A stretch of DNA of 13,184 bases from UMGS1613 sp963616135 (GTDB lineage Bacteria > Bacillota_I > Bacilli_A > RF39 > UBA660): contig CAVEJT010000031.1 in NCBI GenBank assembly GCA_963616135.1, positions 1 to 13,184 on the forward strand, in the 5' to 3' direction. Below, one piece after another: positions 1 through 7,473 of the stretch. The notes beneath the pieces are model-generated. The model ran no database searches. It saw nothing but the letters and a program-made list of their open reading frames with translations, and was not told the DNA's origin. Numbering within the stretch: the stretch's first letter is position 1; every line of letters begins with the position of its first letter. Both the position numbers and the translations under genes were made by a program.

Positions 1-1
1 A

Positions 2-205
2 AATAAAAAATTAAATAGAAAAATTGAATTTTTTAATGACTATAAAAATGAAATAGAAAAAATTAGTAATAAAAATACAATAGAAGTATTGACAAATAAA
101 ATAAGTTTTGTAACTGAAATTACAAATAAAATTAAATTTAATATAAACAATAACTCTCTTATGGACAAGCTTATAATAGGGTTGAAAGGATGTGAAGACA
201 AATGA
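2..205 (+). CDS. holB: C-terminal end of probable DNA polymerase III subunit delta' (partial, 5' end outside window)
   Basis: An open frame enters from the left edge and runs 67 codons to a TGA. Its charged, mainly helical sequence ends in a MDKLIIGLK-type segment, like the C-terminal helical collar of clamp-loader delta' subunits, which help load the beta clamp onto DNA. The stop overlaps the ricT start as ATGA, so the two genes are probably translationally coupled. In many Bacilli holB lies directly upstream of ricT (yaaT), and this order is the main reason for the name. The visible piece is too short to show ATPase or zinc motifs, so the identity rests on context plus a weak C-terminal likeness. 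Confidence 0.6.
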   Translation, partial: NKKLNRKIEFFNDYKNEIEKISNKNTIEVLTNKISFVTEITNKIKFNINNNSLMDKLIIGLKGCEDK

Positions 206-993
206 TAGAAGTAGTAGGGGTTACTTTTAAACATAATGGTAAAATATATTATTTTTCTCCTAATGGTTTAAAAATAAAAAAAGGTATAAATGTAATTGTT
301 AAGACTGAAAGAGGATTACAATTTGGTAAGGTAGAATTAGAAAACTTTCAGATAGAAGAAAAAAAATTAAAATCATCATTGAATGAGGTAGTAAGAATTG
401 CTTCTAAAAACGATTTTAATACACATTTAAAAAATGAAAGAGATGTAAAGAAAGCATTAAATAAGTGCAAGGAATTGGTAGAAAAATACGAATTAAATAT
501 GGTAATATTGGATGCAAGTTACACATTTGATAGATCACAATTACTATTTACTTTTTTATCTGATAATAGAGTAGATTTTAGAAAGTTAGCTAAAGATTTA
601 GCGACTCTTTATAAAACTAGAATAGAATTAAGACAAGTAGGAGTTAGAGATAAAGCAAAAGAAATAGGTGGCTATGGTTGTTGTGGAAGACCTCTTTGTT
701 GTTCAAAGTTTTTAAGTGATTTTGATTCAGTTTCAATAAATATGGCTAAAGATCAAAATATCGCACTTAATCCAAATAAAATTAATGGTGTATGTGGTAG
801 ATTATTATGTTGTTTTAAATATGAAGATGAATGTTATAAGGAGTGTAGCAAGAAACTTCCAAAAGTTGGAAAGACAGTAGAAACATCTGAAGGAACTGGT
901 AAAGTAATAAGTGTTGATATTTTGGCTCAAAAATACAAAGTAAATATAAAAGATAAAGGAATAATAGAAGTTGGTATAAATGAAAGTAACTAA
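202..993 (+). CDS. ricT: RicT/YaaT, PSP1-domain regulatory iron-sulfur protein
   Basis: 263 residues, typical length for the family. The signature is visible: a CCGRPLCC block at residues 160-167 and a second cysteine cluster with CGRLLCC at 198-204, followed by Cys211 and Cys215. In Bacillus subtilis RicT (YaaT) forms the RicAFT complex, which carries [4Fe-4S] clusters and promotes RNA processing with RNase Y; effects on sporulation and competence are known. RicA and RicF partners are not in this window. The ATG overlaps the holB stop. An extended Shine-Dalgarno (AAGGATGTGA, 186-195) sits six bases before it, which supports this start. The C-terminal end overlaps the next gene by 14 bases. 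Confidence 0.93.
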   Translation: MIEVVGVTFKHNGKIYYFSPNGLKIKKGINVIVKTERGLQFGKVELENFQIEEKKLKSSLNEVVRIASKNDFNTHLKNERDVKKALNKCKELVEKYELNMVILDASYTFDRSQLLFTFLSDNRVDFRKLAKDLATLYKTRIELRQVGVRDKAKEIGGYGCCGRPLCCSKFLSDFDSVSINMAKDQNIALNPNKINGVCGRLLCCFKYEDECYKECSKKLPKVGKTVETSEGTGKVISVDILAQKYKVNIKDKGIIEVGINESN

Positions 994-1699
994 TTATTTA
1001 TTAGGTTATAAAAATTTAAAAATAGTTCAAGACAATGAAATGTTTAATTTTTCTTTAGATTCAGTATTACTTCCAAATTTCGTTACTATAAATAAGAACA
1101 TAACTAAAATACTTGATATAGGTTGTGGTAATGCACCTATACCATTAATACTTTCAACAAAAACAAAAGCTGAAATATTAGGAGTAGAAATACAAAAAAG
1201 TGTATATGAGTTGGCTTGTGAATCTATAATGATTAATAAAAAACAAGATCAAATTAAAATAATAAATCAAGATATAAATGATTTTTATAAAAAGGAAGAA
1301 ACTGATACTTATGATATAATAACGTGTAATCCACCATTTTTTAAATATATTGAAACATCTAACACAAATAAAAATGATTATAAAACTATAGCTAGACATG
1401 AAGTCACACTAAATATAAGTCAATTATTTACGATAGCAAAAAAATTATTGAAAAATAATGGGGTAATCGCAATAGTACATAGACCAGAGAGATTTGTTGA
1501 AATTATAGAGGAAATGAAAAAAAATAATATTGAACCAAAACGAGTTCAATTTATATATCCTAAAATAGATATGGAAGCTAATATAATGCTTATAGAAGGA
1601 ACAAAAAATGGTAAACCAGGATTGAAAATAATGCCGCCAATATATACACATGAAAAAAATGGTGAGTATACTGAAACAATAAAAAAATATTTTGAATAG
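980..1699 (+). CDS. trmN6: TrmN6/YabB-type tRNA (adenine-N6)-methyltransferase
   Basis: 239 residues, a class I SAM-dependent methyltransferase. The SAM-binding motif I LDIGCGNAP lies at residues 45-53. The catalytic NPPFF motif at 117-121 is of the (N/D)PP(Y/F) type, which marks methylation of an exocyclic amino group. The N-terminal stretch around residues 13-31 (a KIVQ segment, then FSLDSVLL) matches the family start, so the ATG inside the end of ricT is kept although its ribosome binding site is weak. The E. coli homologue modifies A37 of tRNA1(Val), and B. subtilis YabB occupies the same genomic slot. The exact tRNA target here is inferred from homology. It overlaps ricT by 14 bases, so translational coupling is likely. 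Confidence 0.88.
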   Translation: MKVTNYLLGYKNLKIVQDNEMFNFSLDSVLLPNFVTINKNITKILDIGCGNAPIPLILSTKTKAEILGVEIQKSVYELACESIMINKKQDQIKIINQDINDFYKKEETDTYDIITCNPPFFKYIETSNTNKNDYKTIARHEVTLNISQLFTIAKKLLKNNGVIAIVHRPERFVEIIEEMKKNNIEPKRVQFIYPKIDMEANIMLIEGTKNGKPGLKIMPPIYTHEKNGEYTETIKKYFE

Positions 1700-1708
1700 G
1701 AGGAAACA

Positions 1709-2557
1709 ATGTCTCAAAAAAGTTATGATAACAGTCCAACTCTTTATTTAATTCCAACTCCAATAGGAAACATGGAAGATATAACTATGCGAGCTTTAAA
1801 TATTTTAAAGCTAGTGGATGTAATATTTTGTGAAGATACAAGAGTTACAGGACAATTATTAAAATATTATGGTATAAATAAAAAATTAATATCTAGCCAT
1901 AATTTTAATGAATCAAAAAATATTAATAAATTATTAGATTACTTAAATAATGGTTCAAACGTAGGACTTGTAAGTGATAGAGGAACTCCTATAATAAGTG
2001 ATCCTGGATTCGAACTTGCAAAATGTGCTATAGATAATGGATTTAATGTGGTAAGTTTACCAGGAGCAACTGCTTTAATACCAGCGCTTACTTCATCAGG
2101 AGTAAGTCCCATGCCATTTTACTATTATGGTTTTTTAAATAATAAAGATAGTGCACGAAAAAAAGAATTAGAAACATTGAAAAATATAGAGGCAACTTTA
2201 ATAATATATGAGGCACCTCATCGAATAAATAAAACATTAAAAGATTTGGGAAATATCTTGGGAAATAATCGTAAAATTGCAATTTCCCGGGAAATAACAA
2301 AAAAATATGAAGAAATTTATAGAGGTACAATAGAAGAATTAATTAATCAAAACAATGACTATAAGGGGGAATTGGTTTTGGTTATTGAAGGTAATAAAGA
2401 AACAATACAATATAAAAATTTAACAATACCAGAACATGTTAATTTATATATAGACGATAATAAGAGTGTAATGGATGCAATAAAAATAGTAGCACGTGAA
2501 CGTGGAATGAAAAAAAGCGAAGTTTATGATATATATCATAATATAGAAAAGAAGTGA
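1709..2557 (+). CDS. rsmI: 16S rRNA (cytidine1402-2'-O)-methyltransferase RsmI
   Basis: 282 residues, the usual length. Family motifs in order: TPIGNMED (17-24), CEDTR (41-45), SDRGTPIISDPG (89-100), PGATAL (118-123) and YEAPHRI (167-173). RsmI is a tetrapyrrole-methylase-fold enzyme that adds the 2'-O-methyl group to C1402 in the decoding centre of 16S rRNA, together with RsmH (not in the window). The third motif has Arg91 where the common form is SDAGTP; the flanking glycine and aspartate are intact, so activity is still expected. A strong AGGAGGAA ribosome binding site just upstream supports the ATG. The GIY-YIG gene yazA, which precedes rsmI in B. subtilis, is absent here. Confidence 0.96.
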   Translation: MSQKSYDNSPTLYLIPTPIGNMEDITMRALNILKLVDVIFCEDTRVTGQLLKYYGINKKLISSHNFNESKNINKLLDYLNNGSNVGLVSDRGTPIISDPGFELAKCAIDNGFNVVSLPGATALIPALTSSGVSPMPFYYYGFLNNKDSARKKELETLKNIEATLIIYEAPHRINKTLKDLGNILGNNRKIAISREITKKYEEIYRGTIEELINQNNDYKGELVLVIEGNKETIQYKNLTIPEHVNLYIDDNKSVMDAIKIVARERGMKKSEVYDIYHNIEKK

Positions 2558-2560
2558 AAC

Positions 2561-3115
2561 ATGAAACTTATAGTAGGATTAGGTAACCCAGGAAAGTTAT
2601 ATAATAATACAAGGCATAATGTGGGATTTATGTGTGTTGATAGTATAGCAAAACATTTTAATATAAAATTTGATTCCAATAAATTTAAGGGTGAGTATGC
2701 ACAATTTAGTTATAATCAAGAAAAAGTATTACTTTTAAAACCAGGTAAATATATGAATTTATCTGGTGAAGTTATAAGAGATTTTGTGAATTTCTTTAAA
2801 ATAAATATAGATGATATACTTGTAATTTGTGATGATTTAGATACTCCTGTTGGAACCTATAGATTGAGATACAAAGGTTCAAGTGGAGGACATAATGGAC
2901 TTAAGAATATAGAACAACATTTATCGACACAAGAATATAAGAGAATAAAAATAGGCATATCAAATAATAAACTAATTGATACTAAGGATTATGTCTTAGG
3001 AAAATTTACTAAAGAAGAATTAAAATTATTGCAACCAATAATAGATAATATGCCAAATATTATAGAGGATTACCTTAAATTACCTTTTGATAATTTAATG
3101 AATAAATATAATTAA
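2561..3115 (+). CDS. pth: Peptidyl-tRNA hydrolase
   Basis: 184 residues, full length. It starts with VGLGNPG (residues 5-11). Catalytic residues by analogy to the E. coli enzyme are visible: Asn9, His19 in TRHNVGF, and Asp94 in the DDLD segment (91-94). The GSSGGHNG loop follows. The enzyme cleaves the ester bond of peptidyl-tRNA released by stalled ribosomes and so recycles tRNA; it is essential in most bacteria. Only three bases separate it from rsmI, and the gene order rsmI-pth-mfd fits a translation/repair operon. In B. subtilis (spoVC) a small gene, fin, lies between pth and mfd; here the 42-base gap holds only a hairpin. Confidence 0.97.
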   Translation: MKLIVGLGNPGKLYNNTRHNVGFMCVDSIAKHFNIKFDSNKFKGEYAQFSYNQEKVLLLKPGKYMNLSGEVIRDFVNFFKINIDDILVICDDLDTPVGTYRLRYKGSSGGHNGLKNIEQHLSTQEYKRIKIGISNNKLIDTKDYVLGKFTKEELKLLQPIIDNMPNIIEDYLKLPFDNLMNKYN

Positions 3116-3135
3116 TGATACAGTTTTGTATCATT
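3114..3135 (+). other. Small hairpin between pth and mfd
   Basis: A perfect 8-bp inverted repeat, AATGATAC / GTATCATT, with a six-base loop begins on the last bases of the pth stop codon. It is followed by TTTTG. The stem has only two G-C pairs and the T-run is short, so it is at best a weak or partial terminator, or a processing or stability hairpin that separates pth and mfd messages. The mfd ribosome binding site follows ten bases later. Confidence 0.45.
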
Positions 3136-3157
3136 TTGTTCGTGAAAGGAGGATACT

Positions 3158-6100
3158 ATGAATTTTTTTGATAACATATTAATAAATTTGGATGGAGATT
3201 CTGTATGTGGTCTTACCACGGAATTAAAAGGTTTATTTTTGTATAAAAAATTTAAAAAAGAAAATAAATCTATAATTTGTGTTACCTCATCATTATATGA
3301 GGCAAATAAACTATATCAAACATTAAATAATTACACTAGTTTAGTATCTTTCTTTCCAATGGATGATTTTTTAACTAGTGAAGCACTAGCTATTAGTCCT
3401 GAGTTTAAATTCACTAGACTAAATACTCTAAACAATGTATTAAAAGAAAAGAGAATTGTTATAACAAATTTGATGGGATTTTTAAGATATTTACCATCAA
3501 AACAAACATATATAAATTCGTTTATAAATATAGAAGTTAATAAAGAGTATAAAATGAATAAATTAGTAGAGAATTTATATAAAATTGGTTATAAAAGAGA
3601 GTCGATAGTAACAAAAACAGGTGAGGTAGCCGTTAGAGGTTTTATTGTTGATATATTTCCAATAAATTATCAAAATCCAATACGAATAGAATTTTGGGGA
3701 GATGATGTTGAACGCATTAGTGAATTTGATATTGATTCACAAATATCCAAAAATAGATTAACAGATGTAGAAATAAAGCCATCATCAGAATTTATAATAG
3801 ATAAAGTGATAGAGGAGGATATTAAATATAGAGAAATAATTAATTACATAACTCCTAGTTCTATATTAGACTATCTTGATAATCCAATAATTTTTTATGA
3901 TGATAAAGATTCCATTTTAACAAATTATAAATTATTATTAGATGAAATGGACGATTATAAAAAAAATAACAATTTAGATATTAAAACAAAATTTATGTTT
4001 GATTTAAAAACTTCATATCCTTATGAAGAAATAAATTTTGTATCTTTTGATAATACAGTTAATTATAAAAATAGTATTAAATATACTTCATATGAATTAG
4101 AAAATTTTGTAGGTGGTATAGAATATATAAAAAAGAAATTGGAATCATATATAAAAGAAAATAAAACTGTTATTGTATGTTTGAGTGATAGGTATAAGGT
4201 TCAAAAATTAGAAGATGAATTAAATAGTAAGCATGTAATTGTAAGTAGTATAAAAGATATAATAGATAACAAAATAAACTTAGTAGTAAAAAAAATAAAT
4301 AAGGGGTATATATTAGATAAATATGTTGTAGTTTCAGAGAAAGAACTATTCAATAAAAAAGATTTATCTACTGCCTATAAATCAAATTTTAAAATAGGTT
4401 CAAAAATTAGAGATATAAATAAATTAAATGTAGGAGATTATGTAGTTCATATATTACATGGTATAGGCATTTATACTGGTATAAAAACATTAACAAAAAA
4501 TGGTTTGAAAAAGGATTATCTTACTATAGAGTATAAGGATCACGATAAATTGTATATTCCAGTTGAAAAACTTGAACTTGTAAATAAATATTCTTCAAAT
4601 GAAGGAATACAACCAAAAATAAATAAGTTAGGTGGAACAGAATGGAAAAAGACAAAATTACATATACAAAAGAAAATAGAAAGTATAGCAGGTGATTTGT
4701 TAAAACTTTACTCAGAAAGAGAAATGGCAATAGGATATGCATTTGAAAAAGATAGTCAGGAACAATTAGAATTTGAAAAAGAATTTCCGTTTGTTGAAAC
4801 AAAAGACCAATTAAAAGTAACTGAAGAAATAAAGAAGGATATGGAAAGAAATGTTCCGATGGATAGATTACTATGTGGTGACGTAGGATATGGAAAAACG
4901 GAGGTAGCTTTTAGGGCAATATTTAAAGCTGTAATGTCAAATAAACAAGTTTTATTTCTTTGCCCAACAACAATTCTTTCAAATCAACATTACCAAAATG
5001 CTATAGAACGATTTAAAGAATTTCCTGTTAGAATAGAACTATTAAATAGGTTCGTTCCAAAAAGTAAACAAAATAAGATAATTAATGATTTGAGTGAAGG
5101 TAAAGTAGATATACTTATCGGCACTCATAGAATACTTAGTGAAGATATTAATCCTAAAAGATTGGGATTATTGGTAATAGATGAAGAGCAAAGATTTGGA
5201 GTTAAACATAAAGAAAAAATTAAATCTTATAAAAATAATATAGATGTACTTACATTATCAGCAACTCCAATTCCTAGAACACTTCAAATGTCACTTGCAG
5301 GTATTAGAAGCTTGTCATTAATAGAAACTCCTCCTGTAGATAGATATCCCATTCAAACTTATGTATTAGAAGAAAATAAAAACGTAATAAAAGATGCTAT
5401 ATATAAAGAATTAGCCCGTAATGGTCAAGTTTTCATTCTTTATAATGACATTGCAAGTATGGAAGCAAAGAAAAAGGAATTAGAAAGATTAGTTCCAGAA
5501 GCAAAAATTATTACAGGACATGGAAAACTATCTCGTGATGAACTAGAAGATGTTATGTATAAATTTATGAACCATGAATATGATGTTCTTTTATGTACAA
5601 CAATAATTGAAACAGGTATAGATATACCAAATGTTAATACATTGATTATAATAGATGCAGATAGATATGGATTATCTCAGTTATATCAAATAAGAGGTAG
5701 AGTAGGTAGATCAAATAAAATAGCTTATTCATATTTAATGTATAACAAAGGTAAAATACTTACAGACGTAGCAAAAAAAAGACTTAATGTTATAAAAGAA
5801 TTTACGGAACTTGGAAGTGGCTTTAGTATAGCTATGAGAGACCTATCAATAAGAGGAGCGGGAGATATATTAGGCGCCTCACAATCAGGTTTTATTGATG
5901 ACATAGGTGTAGAATTATTTCTTGATATGTTAAATGATGAAGTAAATAAATTAAAAGGAATTCCAATAAAAAAAGAGGAAACAGACATAATGCCATACAT
6001 AGAAGTAGAAACAACTATTGGAGATAAGTATGCTAAAGAGGAAGAAATAAAAATAGAAATACATAAGAAAATAAATAACATAGATTCAATAGAAAATTTA

Positions 6101-6442
6101 GAAAAGACAAAACAAGAATTGCAAGATAGATTTGGAACACTAGATGAAAATATAATTATTTATATGTATGAAGAACTATTAGAAAAAAAATTACAAACAA
6201 TAGATATTAAGAAAGTAAATCAAACAAAGAATTTTATTTCTATTACTTTAACTAGAGAAATAACACAAAAAATAGATGGAGAATTATTATTTATGGATGT
6301 GTTAAGCCTATCTAGAAAATTTAGATTTTCTATGAAAGATAATGAACTTACTATAACATTAGATACAGTAGGATTAGATAAACATTTCATATATTATTTA
6401 AGTGATATGATAGATATATTAAAAAGAGCAATAAAAAATTAA
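3158..6442 (+). CDS. mfd: Transcription-repair coupling factor Mfd
   Basis: 1094 residues, slightly short of the usual 1150-1180. The domain order is complete: a UvrB-like N-terminal part; the CarD/RNA-polymerase-interacting Tudor-like segment around residues 424-442 (VGDYVVH, then HGIGIY); a RecG-like superfamily 2 translocase with Walker A GDVGYGKT (574-581), DEEQ (675-678), SATPIPRT (701-708) and QIRGRVGR (844-851); and a TRCF C-terminal domain. Mfd removes RNA polymerase stalled at DNA lesions and recruits UvrA for nucleotide excision repair. The ATG is fixed by an AAAGGAGG ribosome binding site (3145-3152) five bases upstream. It is the last gene of the plus-strand operon, and the terminator stem includes its stop codon. 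Confidence 0.98.
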   Translation: MNFFDNILINLDGDSVCGLTTELKGLFLYKKFKKENKSIICVTSSLYEANKLYQTLNNYTSLVSFFPMDDFLTSEALAISPEFKFTRLNTLNNVLKEKRIVITNLMGFLRYLPSKQTYINSFINIEVNKEYKMNKLVENLYKIGYKRESIVTKTGEVAVRGFIVDIFPINYQNPIRIEFWGDDVERISEFDIDSQISKNRLTDVEIKPSSEFIIDKVIEEDIKYREIINYITPSSILDYLDNPIIFYDDKDSILTNYKLLLDEMDDYKKNNNLDIKTKFMFDLKTSYPYEEINFVSFDNTVNYKNSIKYTSYELENFVGGIEYIKKKLESYIKENKTVIVCLSDRYKVQKLEDELNSKHVIVSSIKDIIDNKINLVVKKINKGYILDKYVVVSEKELFNKKDLSTAYKSNFKIGSKIRDINKLNVGDYVVHILHGIGIYTGIKTLTKNGLKKDYLTIEYKDHDKLYIPVEKLELVNKYSSNEGIQPKINKLGGTEWKKTKLHIQKKIESIAGDLLKLYSEREMAIGYAFEKDSQEQLEFEKEFPFVETKDQLKVTEEIKKDMERNVPMDRLLCGDVGYGKTEVAFRAIFKAVMSNKQVLFLCPTTILSNQHYQNAIERFKEFPVRIELLNRFVPKSKQNKIINDLSEGKVDILIGTHRILSEDINPKRLGLLVIDEEQRFGVKHKEKIKSYKNNIDVLTLSATPIPRTLQMSLAGIRSLSLIETPPVDRYPIQTYVLEENKNVIKDAIYKELARNGQVFILYNDIASMEAKKKELERLVPEAKIITGHGKLSRDELEDVMYKFMNHEYDVLLCTTIIETGIDIPNVNTLIIIDADRYGLSQLYQIRGRVGRSNKIAYSYLMYNKGKILTDVAKKRLNVIKEFTELGSGFSIAMRDLSIRGAGDILGASQSGFIDDIGVELFLDMLNDEVNKLKGIPIKKEETDIMPYIEVETTIGDKYAKEEEIKIEIHKKINNIDSIENLEKTKQELQDRFGTLDENIIIYMYEELLEKKLQTIDIKKVNQTKNFISITLTREITQKIDGELLFMDVLSLSRKFRFSMKDNELTITLDTVGLDKHFIYYLSDMIDILKRAIKN

Positions 6443-6458
6443 ATTTATTGCTTTTTTT
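6427..6458. terminator. Bidirectional intrinsic terminator at the mfd / XRE convergence
   Basis: The stem AGCAATAAA / TTTATTGCT (9 bp, 6427-6435 with 6444-6452) has an eight-base loop containing the mfd stop codon and is followed by seven Ts on the plus strand. Read on the minus strand the same stem is followed by CTTTTT, so it could also end transcripts coming from the regulator gene. The stem is AT-rich but the U-tracts are good on both sides. Confidence 0.7.
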
Positions 6459-6477
6459 GTAATCAATTCAAAATTAT

Positions 6478-6588
6478 TTAATCTAATTTACCACATACCC
6501 AATCCATAGATATATTATATTTAACACATATTTGATAAACAAAAGCAGTTATAAATTTAGTAGTATTTAATATATTTTCCAGCTTTTT
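6478..6588 (-). pseudogene. Relic of a third XRE domain half, in frame after the regulator's stop
   Basis: The minus-strand frame continues directly past the regulator's TAA (6589-6591) for 36 sense codons to another TAA (6478-6480). The translation contains ENILNTTKF, then FVYQICVKYN, then SMDWVCGKLD. It aligns with the end of the regulator's second domain (ENGKF, then LIELCKFSNY, then SMDWVLGRS): the SMDWV core is identical and the spacing from the EN pair to it is close. There is no start codon or ribosome binding site of its own. It looks like the remains of a duplicated or formerly longer C-terminal region cut off by a stop. Chance is unlikely given the frame, spacing and shared motif, but expression would need stop readthrough. 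Confidence 0.65.
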
Positions 6589-7047
6589 TTAATTTAAATT
6601 GTTTTTATTTATAAATTTGTTATTTGATCTACCCAATACCCAATCCATAGAATAATTACTGAATTTACATAGTTCTATTAAGAAAGAACTTAAAATTAAA
6701 AATTTACCATTTTCATAGTTACTTATTGCTGAAGATGTAGTGTTAAATTTTGATGCTAAATCACGCATAGTCATATTTAATGATTTTCTAATTTCTTTTA
6801 AATGTGATGAAACTAATTTAATATCAATTTCTTTGTTATTCTTAACATATACTCTTATTTCTGAAATGCCTAACATATAATCTATATTAACTTCAAATAA
6901 GTTAGCAAGTTGACATAACCTTTTTGTTGGTATAGATAACTTTTCATTTTCCCATTCAGAATATACAGACTCTACTACTCCAATAAGTTTAGCCACGTCT
7001 TTTTTTAATAGATCTTTTTCATCTCTTAATTTTTCCAAATTTGTCAT
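6589..7047 (-). CDS. Transcriptional regulator with two tandem XRE-family helix-turn-helix domains
   Basis: 152 residues. Domain one spans about residues 3-60, with a helix-turn-helix around VVESVYSEWENEK (24-36) and the closing motif DYMLG (56-60). A short linker follows. Domain two spans about 82-139, with the recognition segment TTSSAISNYENGK (103-115) and the closing motif DWVLG (135-139). Both closing motifs are typical of Cro/C1/SinR-like proteins. No sensor or oligomerisation domain is visible, so the tandem arrangement may let one chain bind a two-half-site operator. Start: the ATG has a good GGTGAT ribosome binding site upstream on the minus strand. It is divergent from the 7160-7908 genes, and an inverted repeat in the gap could be its operator. 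The gene it controls is inferred, not shown. Confidence 0.88.
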   Translation of the reverse strand: MTNLEKLRDEKDLLKKDVAKLIGVVESVYSEWENEKLSIPTKRLCQLANLFEVNIDYMLGISEIRVYVKNNKEIDIKLVSSHLKEIRKSLNMTMRDLASKFNTTSSAISNYENGKFLILSSFLIELCKFSNYSMDWVLGRSNNKFINKNNLN

Positions 7048-7069
7048 TAAATCACCATCTTATAAAAAA

Positions 7070-7098
7070 ATTATCCTATTAAATTCGGCTACATTTAA
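7070..7098 (-). promoter_or_regulatory. Possible promoter of the XRE regulator
   Basis: On the minus strand TTAAAT (7093-7098) and GATAAT (7070-7075) are separated by 17 bases and lie about 20-50 bases upstream of the regulator's ATG. Both boxes deviate from consensus, and in such AT-rich DNA chance matches are common. Confidence 0.35.
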
Positions 7099-7099
7099 T
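7078..7099. promoter_or_regulatory. Inverted repeat, candidate operator for the divergent XRE regulator
   Basis: ATTAAAT (7078-7084) and ATTTAAT (7093-7099) form a perfect 7-bp inverted repeat around an eight-base centre. It lies between the divergent genes, overlaps the possible -35 box of the regulator and is about 30 bases upstream of the plus-strand -10 box. Size, spacing and location suit a dimeric or double-domain XRE repressor, which commonly autoregulates. Binding is inferred. Confidence 0.4.
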
Positions 7100-7119
7100 T
7101 TTCTTCGGTATATTTGAGC

Positions 7120-7135
7120 AAAATATGATATAATG
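7120..7135 (+). promoter_or_regulatory. Extended -10 promoter for the 7160-7908 gene pair
   Basis: The -10 box TATAAT (7129-7134) is preceded by TGA (7126-7128), which makes an extended TGn -10 element. No good -35 box is visible at normal spacing, as is common for extended -10 promoters. The leader to the ribosome binding site would be very short. The 16-base block AAAATATGATATAATG recurs exactly at 8004-8019. Confidence 0.65.
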
Positions 7136-7159
7136 ATGATAGAAGGTAGGTGAAGTCTT

Positions 7160-7441
7160 ATTAATACAAAAAAAAATAAAAAGTTAAAATATACTCCTGA
7201 ATCAAAATTTATTGATAAGTTTTATTTAATAACAGGTGGTTTATTTTTATTAGGACTTAGTTTTTATTTAATATCAGAGGGTATTGCTTGGGTTTCTCTT
7301 TTAATCTCAAGTTTAGTTACTTATGTTTCTTTTGCATTAGCAAGAAGAAATGTAAAAAATGGTTGGTGGATCTTTTTGTGCGTTTTATCAATTATATTTG
7401 ATATCTTAAATTTAATAGCAACAATTCAATTATTTATATAA
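7160..7441 (+). CDS. Small three-helix membrane protein with probable ATT start
   Basis: A 93-codon frame has no ATG, GTG or TTG near its beginning; an in-frame TGA at 7151-7153 blocks extension upstream. The best start is ATT at 7160, placed seven bases after an AGGTG ribosome binding site (7148-7152). Read from there the protein has a lysine-rich head (NTKKNKKLK) and then three hydrophobic segments at about residues 21-39, 43-61 and 69-92, with RR at 62-63 between helices two and three. If that T were a G, the start would be an ordinary ATG. So either initiation is at ATT, as known for infC, or a point mutation has weakened the start. The promoter sits just upstream and the 144-residue gene follows 32 bases later, probably in the same operon. 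Family not recognised. Confidence 0.6.
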   Translation: MNTKKNKKLKYTPESKFIDKFYLITGGLFLLGLSFYLISEGIAWVSLLISSLVTYVSFALARRNVKNGWWIFLCVLSIIFDILNLIATIQLFI

Positions 7442-7473
7442 GATTTATGTATTGAAAGGATGTGAAAAATAGT

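Noticed and set aside
3114..3135. Full intrinsic terminator between pth and mfd
   Set aside because: The stem has only two G-C pairs and four Ts follow, so strong termination is unlikely; listed only as a hairpin.
5725..6081. Minus-strand open frame of 118 codons inside mfd
   Set aside because: It is fully antisense to conserved Mfd helicase and TRCF coding sequence and has no ribosome binding site; a shadow frame.
7133..7159. ATG at 7133 as the start of the small membrane protein gene if TGA were read as Trp
   Set aside because: It is in frame but separated by a TGA at 7151-7153 and overlaps the -10 box. TGA is the stop of rsmI and of the holB fragment, and Trp is TGG throughout, so the mycoplasma code does not apply.
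7462..7473. GTG start for the 144-residue protein
   Set aside because: It is one base after GAAAGGA, too close to be used; ATG at 7474 has the right spacing.
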